64,000 bases of DNA from Pseudomonas fluorescens. GTDB taxonomy: Bacteria > Pseudomonadota > Gammaproteobacteria > Pseudomonadales > Pseudomonadaceae. The notes under the pieces were generated by a model. That model was not told where the DNA came from, ran no database searches, and was given only the letters and a program-made list of their open reading frames with translations. Below are positions 35,601 through 44,500 of this stretch, piece after piece (positions within the stretch are counted from its first letter, which is position 1; every line of letters begins with the position of its first letter). Where the stretch lies: contig NZ_CP012830.1 of NCBI RefSeq assembly GCF_001307155.1, forward strand, positions 4,958,501 to 5,022,500. The letters are read 5' to 3'. The position numbers were made by a program, and so were the translations under genes.

Positions 35601-36517
35601 TAACGCAGCGCGGCAGCCTTAACGGATTCCTTGAGTGTTTCCCCAACCTTCGCACATTGAATATGCAGGGCGTTGATCTACGACTCTTTGACCAGAATGG
35701 CATAGCGGTTGGTCGATTGCCGCCTGCCATCGGCCAGTTGTCTCGGCTTGAGGTCTTGAACCTGAAAGCGACCCGGCTGGTCCTGACGGAGGGAACCGTA
35801 GGCCAACTCGCCGAGCTCACCCGACTTCAGGAGCTCGATCTAAGCGAAAATCCGTTGGGTCTCCCACCGCCAGTGTTTGAGATGTCCGAATTGCGTCAAC
35901 TCAAGTTGAGGCGTGCGGAGCTTAAATCTTGCCCGACTTTTGCTCTGGATTTTCCTGGCCTGGAGCGCTTGGATCTTCGTGATAACCAGCTTGTCCGAGT
36001 GCCTGAATCGGTTCGTAAGCAGTCGGTGGCCGTGGGCAACGTCTTGCTTTCAGGTAATCCGCTAACCGACGTAGACAGTCTGCAATGGGTTGTAGCCCAT
36101 CGAAAGCAGACGGGGATCAATTTATGGATGGGGTCAGCGGTACACGATGTTACCAGTCCAAACACGTGGTTGACCGGGCTTCTCCCTGAGCAGGCGGCAC
36201 AACAGACTGCACGCTGGGAGCGTGTGTTTGCAAAAGAGGGGAGTGATCGTTTCTTCGGTACTTTGGACGCGCTGACACGCACGGCCGATTTCCTGGTGGA
36301 CTATGCACCTTTGCAACAGCGAGTGTGGCGAATGGTTAATGAGATGGATGCTTCGCAGGAGCTTTGCCAGCACCTGTTCGAGGGCGTGGAATGGTCGATT
36401 TTCGATAGGGATGATCCGTTTGCCAGTTTTGTACGACTGGAAGACAGAATCACTTTATTCAAGGAGCCGCCAGTGAAAAAAGCCAGTCTCGATGGTGAGA
36501 CTTTTCAAGCGTCGTAG
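32684..36517 (+). CDS. Large effector-like protein: DUF6543 (dermonecrotic-toxin-like) region, leucine-rich repeats, degenerate NEL-like end
   Basis: A 1277-aa protein with no signal peptide. The long N-terminal part resembles the DUF6543 proteins of Pseudomonas. Residues about 424-450 (FGPLALFVPGGEGLLALAGL) form a glycine-rich hydrophobic segment. An acidic insert lies near 860-900. Residues about 970-1128 hold leucine-rich repeats (LSRLEVLNLKATRL, LTRLQELDLSENPLGLPPPV, FPGLERLDLRDNQLVRVPES). About 1168-1265 resembles the start of a NEL E3 ligase domain (TADFLVDYAPLQQRVWRMV), but at the CxD site it reads VEWSIFDRDD and then stops. Start ATG 32684 follows AAAGGA. Confidence 0.75.
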   Translation: MMALESQHQPVTRRLSARNKQPLSSLALDAVLPSTPTQYAAKLIKERWGAELLAARLVDLNYHFYGYPAQQNVQQGRVRKSQSLVQALLSNHQTVGAGRFGETGFGLYTPPVVGPEVQIVEIDESINPDGGFLDYEGIYRQTNPQLYGPSTQLKLQPAAFKKWVWELEFKDKYTAYVHAAWPSDEVCLAPQGYPLRTSVKTAFVMAAYLQHRENSLTQDGLKLALQVAGFDPQQTWEQLTVEQLQAWATTESSIEAARLVIYRYVSSDIWSFREKTSERILLYIPSNSSPFHEFADQKALHKWVVDVGRDVARRDALAAHFSEDDRQDGTFHAGVSTALDGMAIYPKQHHLKKGHGFFNDDGYWDPADYIHFEVATSPADPFAQWVLLMKQAAQSSIESIRDDTQVNRDDLSAVVQPIVQWINKFGPLALFVPGGEGLLALAGLIDAGYGLAQAVDGKTAEERSAGVTRTVFGLLNALPLAAEGAAIKAEEHAVGIGSEPGPAPAFMDEPLSGESSLVAENVAPSAVGAERAQLMRGIGPSVQAFSDEVLAQIAHVSPVDDDVLRLMHTGQRSPAPVLADTISRFTLDQDLQRAIDALPEGSVQAEQLKSTRVEQFRQRYDALQQSDNDWLRLFRDQYPGLPKSAVEQMLDRSGVDIAAPHTLADAKRVLGQLGGKAQQYTQNVRLCRAYEGLYLKSVENADSDVLVLQTLERLPGWSRATRIEALYGRVGTADFDQALLGLLPQEQRAALGLRPGHEWQDLQLIIRENTLSRSELMLGLHRIDSGLPFQRFGLHGGGFPDTAQFGELSTEIMRLQVKEIYPAFTTEQADEFLLNAGAQAQADLYRLRLQSEQLRFDITGWIENITDDIEEMDIDILLAGDEGTEGMSDAEIKAENDARIDEWMDIERDTRYELAEDLIAIWQKRSGPESRVYRDGQFIGFHLDMDFEQMHYLPQLNVKLNDVVSLTMPNFKLTQRGSLNGFLECFPNLRTLNMQGVDLRLFDQNGIAVGRLPPAIGQLSRLEVLNLKATRLVLTEGTVGQLAELTRLQELDLSENPLGLPPPVFEMSELRQLKLRRAELKSCPTFALDFPGLERLDLRDNQLVRVPESVRKQSVAVGNVLLSGNPLTDVDSLQWVVAHRKQTGINLWMGSAVHDVTSPNTWLTGLLPEQAAQQTARWERVFAKEGSDRFFGTLDALTRTADFLVDYAPLQQRVWRMVNEMDASQELCQHLFEGVEWSIFDRDDPFASFVRLEDRITLFKEPPVKKASLDGETFQAS

Positions 36518-36544
36518 GTGGAGCGAGGAGTCTGTAGCCACAAT

Positions 36545-36589
36545 AAAAAACCTTGAGCCCGACATAGGTGCCGGGCTCAAGGTTTTTTT
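36545..36589. terminator. Bidirectional terminator
   Basis: AAAAAACCTTGAGCCCG and CGGGCTCAAGGTTTTTTT form a long stem between the convergent effector-like gene and the DUF934 gene, with a T tract in both directions. Confidence 0.93.
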
Positions 36590-36594
36590 GTCGA

Positions 36595-37089
36595 TCAGCG
36601 GCGACGGAACAGCGGCAGCGGTTCGTCGGTGGCGGCCTGGTAGGTCACCGAGAAGTCCTTGAGGCTTTCAAGGGCTTCGTACGGGTCCTTGTCGGCGCGC
36701 AATGCATACGCGTCGAAACCGCAGCGGTGCAGGTAGAACAACTGATCGCGCAGCACATCGCCGATCGCCCGCAGTTCGCCCTTGTAGCCGTAGCGGTCAC
36801 GCAGCAGGCGCGCGTTGGAGTAGTTGCGCCCGTCGGTGAAGGCCGGGAAGTTCAAGGCAATGACCTGGAAGTGATCGACGTCGTCACCGATTTCCTCGGC
36901 TTCTTCATCGGCATCCAGCCACACCCCCAAACCGCCATCACGCGCCTTGAGCGCATGCGCGTGATCGCGCCACAGGGCCAGCGGGACGATCAGGTCGTCG
37001 CAGTTGGAAATGCCGTCGAAAGTCGCGTCCTTGGGCAACAAGTGCCAGGTTTCGTCGATGACTTCGTTGTTCTTAATTATTCGCTGCAT
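36595..37089 (-). CDS. DUF934 protein, partner of CysI
   Basis: A 164-aa protein with the DUF934 core (ALNFPAFTDGRNYSNARLLR, GYKGELRAIGDVLRDQLFYL, HRCGFDAYALR). It overlaps the sulfite reductase gene by 17 bases, so the two are translationally coupled. It is found with assimilatory sulfite/nitrite reductases throughout proteobacteria and may assist them; the precise role is not settled. A paralog is at 55283-55777. Confidence 0.93.
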   Translation of the reverse strand: MQRIIKNNEVIDETWHLLPKDATFDGISNCDDLIVPLALWRDHAHALKARDGGLGVWLDADEEAEEIGDDVDHFQVIALNFPAFTDGRNYSNARLLRDRYGYKGELRAIGDVLRDQLFYLHRCGFDAYALRADKDPYEALESLKDFSVTYQAATDEPLPLFRRR

Positions 37090-38731
37090 AGACGCGTTCC
37101 TTGAAGAGGTCGATGCCGATACGTTGATAGGTGTCGATGAAGCGTTCGTCTTCGGTACGTTGTTCCACGTACACGTCGATCAGCTTCGAGATCACGTCAG
37201 GCATGTCGTCCTGGGCAAAGGACGGGCCGAGGATCTTGCCCAGGCTGGCGTCACGGCTGGCGCTGCCACCGAGGGATACCTGGTAGAACTCTTCACCTTT
37301 CTTGTCCACTCCGAGGATGCCGATGTGGCCGACGTGGTGGTGACCACAGGCGTTCATGCAGCCGGAAATGTTCAGGTCCAGTTCGCCGATGTCGAACAGG
37401 TAGTCCAGGTCATCGAAACGGCGCTGGATGGCTTCGGCGATAGGAATCGACTTGGCGTTGGCCAGGGAGCAGAAGTCGCCACCGGGGCAGCAGATGATGT
37501 CGGTCAGCAGGCCGATATTCGGTGTAGCGAAGCCTTGCTCGCGCAATTCACCCCACAGGGTGAACAGTTGGCTCTGCTCGACGTCAGCCAGAATGATGTT
37601 CTGCTCGTGAGAGGTGCGCAGCTGGCCAAAACTGTAGCGGTCGGCCAGGTCGGCAACGCCATCGAGCTGCTTGTCGGTCAGGTCGCCCGGAGCAACGCCG
37701 GTCGGCTTGAGCGACAGGGTTACCGCGACATACCCCGGCTTCTTGTGAGCCAGGGTGTTGCGGGTGCGCCAGCGAGCAAAGCCCGGATATTGCTTGTCGA
37801 GTTCAGCCAGTTCTGCCGTCTGATCGTTCAGGACGTTGTAGTCCGGATCGACGAAGTGCTTGGCGACGCGATGCACTTCAGCCTCGGTCAGTGTGGTCTG
37901 GCCACCGCGAAGGTATTCCATTTCCGCGTCGACTTTTTGTGCGAAGACTTCAGGCGTCAGGGCCTTGACCAGAATCTTGATCCGCGCCTTGTACTTGTTG
38001 TCGCGACGACCATAGCGGTTGTACACACGCAGGATGGCGTCGAGGTAGCTCAACAGGTCTGGCCACGGCAGGAATTCATTGATGAACGCGCCAACGACAG
38101 GCGTTCGGCCGAGGCCACCACCGACCAGCACGCGGAAACCCAGTTCGCCTGCGGCGTTGTGCACCGGCTCAAGGCCGATGTCATGGACTTCAATGGCTGC
38201 ACGGTCCGAGGTCGAACCGTTGATGGCGATCTTGAACTTGCGTGGCAGGTAGGCGAATTCCGGGTGGAAGGTGGTCCACTGACGGACGATTTCGCACCAC
38301 GGACGCGGATCGATCAACTCGTCGGCAGCGACACCGGCGAACTGATCGGTGGTGACGTTGCGCAGGCAGTTGCCGCTGGTCTGGATAGCGTGCATCTGCA
38401 CGGTCGCCAGCTCAGCCAGGATGTCCGGGATGTCTTCCAGTGCCGGCCAGTTGAACTGGACGTTCTGCCGGGTACTGATGTGGGCATAGCCCTTGTCGTA
38501 GTCGCGGGCAATCTTGGCCATCATTCGCGTCTGGCGCGAAGTCAGTTGGCCATAAGGCACGGCAACCCGCAGCATCGGAGCGAAGCGCTGGATGTAAAGG
38601 CCATTTTGCAGGCGCAGGGGGCGGAATTCTTCTTCGCTCAGCTCGCCTGCCAGATAGCGTCGGGTCTGATCACGGAACTGCTTGACGCGGTCCTCGATGA
38701 TCCGCTGATCGTACTCGTCGTATACGTACAT
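37073..38731 (-). CDS. cysI: Sulfite reductase hemoprotein (nitrite/sulfite reductase)
   Basis: A 552-aa siroheme and [4Fe-4S] enzyme. The cluster-binding cysteines are in DIICCPGGDFCSLAN and SGCMNACGHHHVGHIG; the earlier RQNVQFNWPALEDIPDIL and QTSGNCLRNVTTDQFAGV are further family blocks. It reduces sulfite to sulfide with six electrons in cysteine biosynthesis. The start at 38731 (MYVYDEYDQRIIEDR) follows AGGACCTAT; the longer frame is not conserved. It is the likely main assimilatory copy, with another at 53613-55286. Confidence 0.94.
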   Translation of the reverse strand: MYVYDEYDQRIIEDRVKQFRDQTRRYLAGELSEEEFRPLRLQNGLYIQRFAPMLRVAVPYGQLTSRQTRMMAKIARDYDKGYAHISTRQNVQFNWPALEDIPDILAELATVQMHAIQTSGNCLRNVTTDQFAGVAADELIDPRPWCEIVRQWTTFHPEFAYLPRKFKIAINGSTSDRAAIEVHDIGLEPVHNAAGELGFRVLVGGGLGRTPVVGAFINEFLPWPDLLSYLDAILRVYNRYGRRDNKYKARIKILVKALTPEVFAQKVDAEMEYLRGGQTTLTEAEVHRVAKHFVDPDYNVLNDQTAELAELDKQYPGFARWRTRNTLAHKKPGYVAVTLSLKPTGVAPGDLTDKQLDGVADLADRYSFGQLRTSHEQNIILADVEQSQLFTLWGELREQGFATPNIGLLTDIICCPGGDFCSLANAKSIPIAEAIQRRFDDLDYLFDIGELDLNISGCMNACGHHHVGHIGILGVDKKGEEFYQVSLGGSASRDASLGKILGPSFAQDDMPDVISKLIDVYVEQRTEDERFIDTYQRIGIDLFKERVYAANN

Positions 38732-39023
38732 ATAGGTCCTGTTCTCAGGCTTGGGCCAATCAGGAACAGCTGCGTTTTCCGCTCGCTTGATTCCGATACT
38801 GCCTTGGCAATTCTGCGCGCACGGCCGCGCACTCCCCACGGAGCCGAGGCAAGATACCAGTTTGCGTTTATGCGCAAAAGTGATGTTTGAGTATATGTAA
38901 AGAACCAAATCGACTAATGAGACTGGTTATTGTCTTACCCACATTTGTGGTGCGGGCAATCCTCTACTTAACTGTGCTCGAGTCTTTCTGCAATCACCGA
39001 TAAAACCGACAAGAGGCGATGCA

Positions 39024-39137
39024 ATGAGCAACCCAACCAAAGCACGGAAAAGCGATAGCACCGTCGATGCATGGGCCATTCTGTTTCTGATCATCCTGGT
39101 AGTGGGCACTGCGGTGTTCTGGGTCAGCCATCAATAA
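39024..39137 (+). CDS. 37-aa single-pass membrane peptide
   Basis: A short gene encodes a basic N-terminus (MSNPTKARKSDSTVDAW) then one membrane helix (AILFLIILVVGTAVFWVS) and a two-residue end. GAGGCGATGCA lies before the ATG. It is divergent from cysI across 292 bases. I do not recognise a named family. The clear hydrophilic/hydrophobic partition supports a real product. Confidence 0.6.
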   Translation: MSNPTKARKSDSTVDAWAILFLIILVVGTAVFWVSHQ

Positions 39138-39198
39138 GTAAGCGTGTCCGGGCCCTGTCCTGACGATTGTCGGACAAAACGACGATTAATCGCGATTT

Positions 39199-39221
39199 GC
39201 CAGCACTTCGCTGGCTATAAT
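39199..39221 (+). promoter_or_regulatory. Possible promoter with adjoining inverted repeat
   Basis: The inverted repeat GCCAGC ACTTC GCTGGC directly precedes a consensus -10 hexamer TATAAT (39216-39221). It lies 31 bases before the start of the binding-protein gene. The -35 position is poor, so activation or operator control is possible. Confidence 0.4.
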
Positions 39222-39252
39222 GCGCGGCTAATTGCCGGGGCTCGGATATTCA

Positions 39253-40338
39253 ATGTTCAAGTTTTTCTGTGGGGTATTGCTGACGTTTTGCTCGGTCTAT
39301 GGATCGGGTACGCAAGCGGCGTCAGTGCTGTTCCTGAGTCCTGGCACCTCTACGGAAACTTTTTGGCTGAGCTATTCGCAATTCATGCAGGCTGCCGCCC
39401 GGGATCTGGGCATGGACCTGCAGATCCAGTATTCCGAGCGCGTGCCCGAAACCACGATCAAACAGGCCCGTGAAGCCCTGCAAGGGCCAAAACGTCCGGA
39501 CTATCTGGTGTTCGCCAACGAGCAATATGTTGCGCCGGAAATTTTGCGGCTGTCCGAGGGCAGCGGCGTGAAGCTGTTTATCGTCAATAGCGCGCTAAAC
39601 GCTGATCAACTGGCGTTGCTCGGCAATCGCGAGAAAAAATACCCGGCTTTGCTCGGTAGCCTGGTACCCAACGATGAGGAGGGCGGTTACCTGATGCTCA
39701 AGGAGTTGATCCGCCTGCATCCTCCGGTCGCCCCCGGCCAGAAACTTGAATTGCTGGCGTTTGCCGGTTTGAAAATCACGCCGGCCTCGCAGTTGCGTGA
39801 AAAGGGCTTGATGCGGGCGTTGCGCGAGCACCCCGAGGTGCATTTGCAGCAACTGGTGTACGGCGGGTGGAACCGTCAGCGCGTCCATGAGCAGGCGACG
39901 TTGCTGTTCAAGCGCTATCCGCAGACGTCGCTGATCTGGACGGCCAACGATGAAATGGCGTTCGGCGCGATGCAGGCCTATGAAGAGGCGGGCGGCACGC
40001 CGGGCAAGGGCGCGCTGTTCAGCGCCGTCAATACCTCGCCGTCAGCCTTGCAGGCACTGCTGGATGGTCGTCTTAGTGTATTGGTAGGCGGACACTTCAG
40101 CCTGGGCGGTTGGGCGCTGGTGCAGTTGCATGACTATGACCAGGGCGTCCATGTCGAACGATATGGCGGTCGTGACCGGCAGGTCCCGCTGTTGCAGTTG
40201 ATTGATCGGGAACAGGCCAGGCGCTTGTTGGCCATCGGTACCACGCAGAACTACGGTGTGATCTTTCGCAGCTTTTCGGCCAAGGATCGTCCGCTGAGCT
40301 ATCGCTATCCGTTCAGCCTGCAAGCACTGATGCACTGA
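39253..40338 (+). CDS. Periplasmic binding protein, type 1 fold (ABC substrate-binding or sensor ligand protein)
   Basis: A 361-aa secreted protein with signal peptide MFKFFCGVLLTFCSVYGSGT, cleaved near GTQAAS. The mature part has the alternating strands of type 1 periplasmic sugar-binding proteins (ASVLFLSPGTSTETFWLSYS, PDYLVFANEQYV, TSLIWTANDEMAFGAMQAYE). No permease or ATPase gene is adjacent, so it may serve a distant transporter or a sensor kinase. It has a probable promoter at 39199-39221. Confidence 0.85.
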   Translation: MFKFFCGVLLTFCSVYGSGTQAASVLFLSPGTSTETFWLSYSQFMQAAARDLGMDLQIQYSERVPETTIKQAREALQGPKRPDYLVFANEQYVAPEILRLSEGSGVKLFIVNSALNADQLALLGNREKKYPALLGSLVPNDEEGGYLMLKELIRLHPPVAPGQKLELLAFAGLKITPASQLREKGLMRALREHPEVHLQQLVYGGWNRQRVHEQATLLFKRYPQTSLIWTANDEMAFGAMQAYEEAGGTPGKGALFSAVNTSPSALQALLDGRLSVLVGGHFSLGGWALVQLHDYDQGVHVERYGGRDRQVPLLQLIDREQARRLLAIGTTQNYGVIFRSFSAKDRPLSYRYPFSLQALMH

Positions 40339-40353
40339 TGCACTGACGTCGGG

Positions 40354-40572
40354 CTAAACCCCGGCCAGATGCAGGACCAGTTTCACGATACCGAACAGCG
40401 TCAGCGCAAAGACTGCGGTGAACAGAATGCCCAATATCACGAAATGACTGGGTTTGCCGTGTGTGAAGTCGCGGGCGCGGTTCTTTCCGCTCTGTACGCC
40501 GAACGCCGCCGCCATCACGCTGTGCAGCATCTGCCAGAAGCTGGGTGGTTTGTTGTCGACTGGATCGTCCAT
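40354..40572 (-). CDS. DUF2970 small membrane protein
   Basis: A 72-aa protein with the DUF2970 pattern: SFWQMLHSVMAAAFGVQSGK, then NRARDFTHGKPSHF and one membrane helix (FVILGILFTAVFALTLFGIV). The family is found in beta- and gammaproteobacteria without known function. It is convergent with the binding-protein gene. Confidence 0.9.
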   Translation of the reverse strand: MDDPVDNKPPSFWQMLHSVMAAAFGVQSGKNRARDFTHGKPSHFVILGILFTAVFALTLFGIVKLVLHLAGV

Positions 40573-40649
40573 AAATCCCTCGTCACCGGAGTGTATTAGG
40601 CAAGCATAGTCAATCTTCCCGGGGCCGTGAGGCCACCCACCCGCTAGGG

Positions 40650-41006
40650 TCAGCTCAACTGGCTCACATAAGTGCCCGTGCCCTTGAGAATGTTCTGCAA
40701 CGTTTCTTCCACTTCAGCCAGATCCGCCGGCGCGGTGCTGTGGTGGATTTCCAGATGATCGTCGCCATTCAGCGCATCGGCGTCAGCGGCGGCTATTTCG
40801 ATCAGCAGGCGGGTAGGGCTGAGGGTGACTTTCACGCCGTCGAGGGTCGACGGTTCGCCATCAAGGGTGATCTCCAGCTCATCTTCATCCGGGTAGCGAG
40901 TCATCAAAAACATCTCGCCCTGATTGCTGTGGCAGCAGAGCATGGCCAGGTTGTCTTCTTCGTCATCGCACGGGTTGGCGATAAGGTGGGCGGTGGTCAG
41001 TTGCAT
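40650..41006 (-). CDS. Conserved hypothetical protein (118 aa)
   Basis: A soluble, acidic 118-aa protein (MQLTTAHLIANPCDDEEDNL, then EMFLMTRYPDEDELEITL). It has a mixed strand/helix make-up, no signal peptide and no motif that I recognise. GAGGATTTTCCCC precedes ATG 41006. It seems to be a single gene. It fits a conserved Pseudomonas hypothetical but I can give no function. Confidence 0.75.
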   Translation of the reverse strand: MQLTTAHLIANPCDDEEDNLAMLCCHSNQGEMFLMTRYPDEDELEITLDGEPSTLDGVKVTLSPTRLLIEIAAADADALNGDDHLEIHHSTAPADLAEVEETLQNILKGTGTYVSQLS

Positions 41007-41510
41007 GGGGAAAATCCTCGCTCAAGGAGCGTTATGAAGACGACAAAAGCCGATTCTGCCAGCCCGAGTGAATTTCTGCTCGGATGTGTGTCTGAAAGTG
41101 TGTTGTGAACACTACAAGGGGAGTCGGTCATTTCTGGTACGAAGGCACCGTAAATCCGGGCATAAAACCGTCTTTTTTTCACGCAACTGCTAGTGTTGTT
41201 CGATGCGCTGCCGATGAGTTACGTACCGATGACCGAATATGTCGCAGCATCGCAAGCAGGCAGGTTGTCGCACCCGATAAGCTGCGCAACCAATGGGCAC
41301 CTCTAAAGACATTGCTTGTCTATCCGGTAGTCGTTTTTACAGATGCCCTTTCATGGAAGGTGAATGTGACCTGAGTGTCTCGTCCAGCTTCACCCATCTG
41401 TCACCCTGTTAACCTCTGCCCGAGATTCAGGAACTGGGTGACGGATTGCCCCGACAGGGGTTTTGCACGCGACGCTTCCATCAATAACAAGCCCAAGCGG
41501 AGTACCACAG
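41007..41510. other. 504-bp intergenic region before the glutamate dehydrogenase gene
   Basis: I see no convincing gene. It must contain the promoter of the glutamate dehydrogenase gene and that of the minus-strand hypothetical gene. Short frames at 41105-41374 and 41375-41587 lack ribosome binding sites and family features. An RNA or long leader is possible but not shown. Confidence 0.5.
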
Positions 41511-44500
41511 ATGGCGTTCTTCACCGCAGCCAGCAAAGCCGACTTCCAGCAACAACTGCAAGCGGCACTGGCGCAGCACATCAGTGAACAGTCACTGCCA
41601 CAAGTGGCGCTGTTCGCTGAACAATTCTTCGGCATTATTTCCCTCGATGAGCTGACCCAGCGCCGGTTGTCCGACCTCGCCGGCTGCACCCTTTCTGCCT
41701 GGCGCCTGCTTGAGCGCTTTGATCACGCGCAACCGCAAGTGCGCGTTTACAACCCGGATTACGAACGTCACGGCTGGCAGTCGACCCACACGGCGGTCGA
41801 AGTGCTGCACCATGACTTGCCATTTCTCGTGGACTCGGTGCGCACCGAGCTGAACCGTCGCGGCTACAGCATCCACACCTTGCAAACCACGGTGCTGAGC
41901 GTGCGTCGCGGCGCCAAGGGCGAGCTGCTGGAAATCCTGCCTAAAGGCTCCCAGGGCGAAGGCATTCTGCAAGAATCGCTGATGTACCTTGAGATCGACC
42001 GTTGCGCCCATACCGCCGAACTCAATGTATTGAGCAAGGAACTGGAGCAGGTTCTCAGTGAAGTCCGCGTTGCGGTCGCCGATTTCGAACCGATGAAAGC
42101 CAAGGTCCAGGAACTGATCGAAGGCATCGACAAGAGCAAGTTTGCCGTCGATGCCGAAGAAAAGAGCGAGATCAAGGGCTTCCTCGAGTGGCTGGTGGGC
42201 AACCACTTCACGTTCCTCGGTTACGAAGAGTTCGTGGTTCGCGATGACAAGGATGGCGGCCATATCGAGTACGACCAGAGCTCGTTCCTGGGCCTGACCC
42301 GATTGCTGCGCGCCGGCCTGACGGCTGACGACCTGCGTATCGAAGACTACGCCGTGAACTACCTGCGTGAACCGACGCCGCTGTCGTTCGCCAAGGCTGC
42401 GCACCCAAGCCGTGTGCACCGTCCGGCTTACCCTGACTACGTGTCGATCCGCCAGATCGATGCCAACGGCAAAGTCATCAAGGAATGCCGTTTCATGGGC
42501 CTGTACACCTCGTCGGTGTATGGCGAAAGCGTGCGGGTCATTCCGTACATCCGTCGCAAGGTCGATGTCATCGAACAGCGCTCCGGTTTCCAGTCCAAGG
42601 CGCACCTGGGCAAGGAGCTGGCCCAGGTACTCGAAGTACTGCCGCGTGACGATCTGTTCCAGACTCCGGTCGACGAGCTGTTCAGCACCGTGATGTCGAT
42701 CGTGCAGATCCAGGAACGCAACAAGATTCGCGTGTTCCTGCGCAAAGACCCGTACGGTCGCTTCTGCTACTGCCTGGCCTACGTGCCACGCGACATCTAT
42801 TCCACCGAAGTGCGTCAGAAGATCCAGCAAGTGCTGATGGATCGCCTGAAAGCCAGCGATTGCGAATTCTGGACCTTCTTCTCCGAGTCCGTGCTGGCCC
42901 GTGTGCAACTGATTCTGCGGGTCGACCCGAAGAATCGTCTGGACATCGATCCACTGCTGCTGGAAAAAGAAGTGGTTCAGGCCTGCCGCAGCTGGCAGGA
43001 CGACTACGCAAGCCTGGTGGTCGAAAGTTTCGGCGAAGCCCAAGGCACCAATGTGCTGTCCGACTTCCCGAAAGGCTTCCCGGCCGGCTACCGCGAGCGT
43101 TTCGCTGCGCATTCGGCTGTGGTCGACATGCAGCACCTGCTGAGCCTGAGCGAAAAAAATCCGCTGGTCATGAGCTTCTATCAGCCGCTGGGTCAGGTGT
43201 CCGGTCAGCGCGAACTGCACTGCAAGCTGTACCACGCCGATACCCCGCTGGCCCTGTCCGACGTCTTGCCAATCCTGGAAAACCTCGGCCTGCGCGTGCT
43301 GGGCGAGTTCCCGTATCGCCTGCGTCACAGCAACGGTCGCGAGTTCTGGATTCACGACTTCGCGTTCACCGCTGCTGAAGGCCTGGAACTCGACATCCAG
43401 CAGCTCAACGACACCCTGCAGGACGCGTTCGTCCACATCGTTCGCGGCGATGCCGAAAACGATGCATTCAACCGTCTGGTACTGACCGCCGGCCTGCCGT
43501 GGCGCGACGTTGCGCTGCTGCGTGCTTACGCCCGTTACCTGAAGCAGATTCGTCTGGGCTTCGACCTGGGCTACATCGCCAGCACCCTGAACAACCACAC
43601 CGATATCGCTCGCGAATTGACCCGGTTGTTCAAGACCCGTTTCTACCTGGCGCGCAAGCTGACCAGCGACGACCTCGACGACAAGCAGCTGCGCCTGGAA
43701 CAAGCGATTCTGAGCGCTCTGGACGACGTTCAAGTGTTGAACGAAGACCGCATCCTGCGTCGCTACCTGGACCTGATCAAGGCTACTTTGCGGACCAACT
43801 TCTACCAGACCGACGCCAACGGTCAGAACAAGTCCTACTTCAGCTTCAAGTTCAACCCGCACGCTATTCCAGAGCTGCCGAAGCCAGTACCGAAGTTCGA
43901 AATCTTCGTTTACTCGCCACGCGTCGAAGGCGTGCACCTGCGCTTCGGCAACGTGGCTCGTGGTGGTCTGCGCTGGTCCGACCGTGAAGAAGACTTCCGT
44001 ACCGAAGTCCTGGGCCTGGTAAAAGCCCAGCAAGTGAAGAACTCGGTCATCGTGCCAGTGGGCGCCAAAGGCGGCTTCCTGCCGCGTCGCCTGCCGTTGG
44101 GCGGCAGCCGTGATGAGATCGCAGCAGAAGGCATCGCCTGCTACCGCATCTTCATTTCCGGTCTGTTGGACATCACCGACAACCTGAAAGACGGTGCGCT
44201 GGTACCGCCGGCCAACGTCGTGCGTCATGACGACGATGACCCGTACCTGGTGGTGGCAGCGGACAAGGGCACTGCGACCTTCTCCGACATCGCCAACGGT
44301 ATTGCGATCGACTACGGCTTCTGGCTCGGTGACGCCTTCGCGTCGGGCGGCTCGGCCGGTTACGACCACAAGAAAATGGGCATCACCGCCAAAGGCGCGT
44401 GGGTTGGCGTACAACGTCACTTCCGCGAGCGCGGCATCAACGTCCAGGAAGACAGCATCACTGTCGTGGGTGTCGGCGACATGGCCGGTGACGTGTTCGG

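Noticed and set aside
37004..38890. A 628-aa frame antisense to cysI
   Set aside because: It lies wholly over cysI and its leader and shows no recognisable domain.
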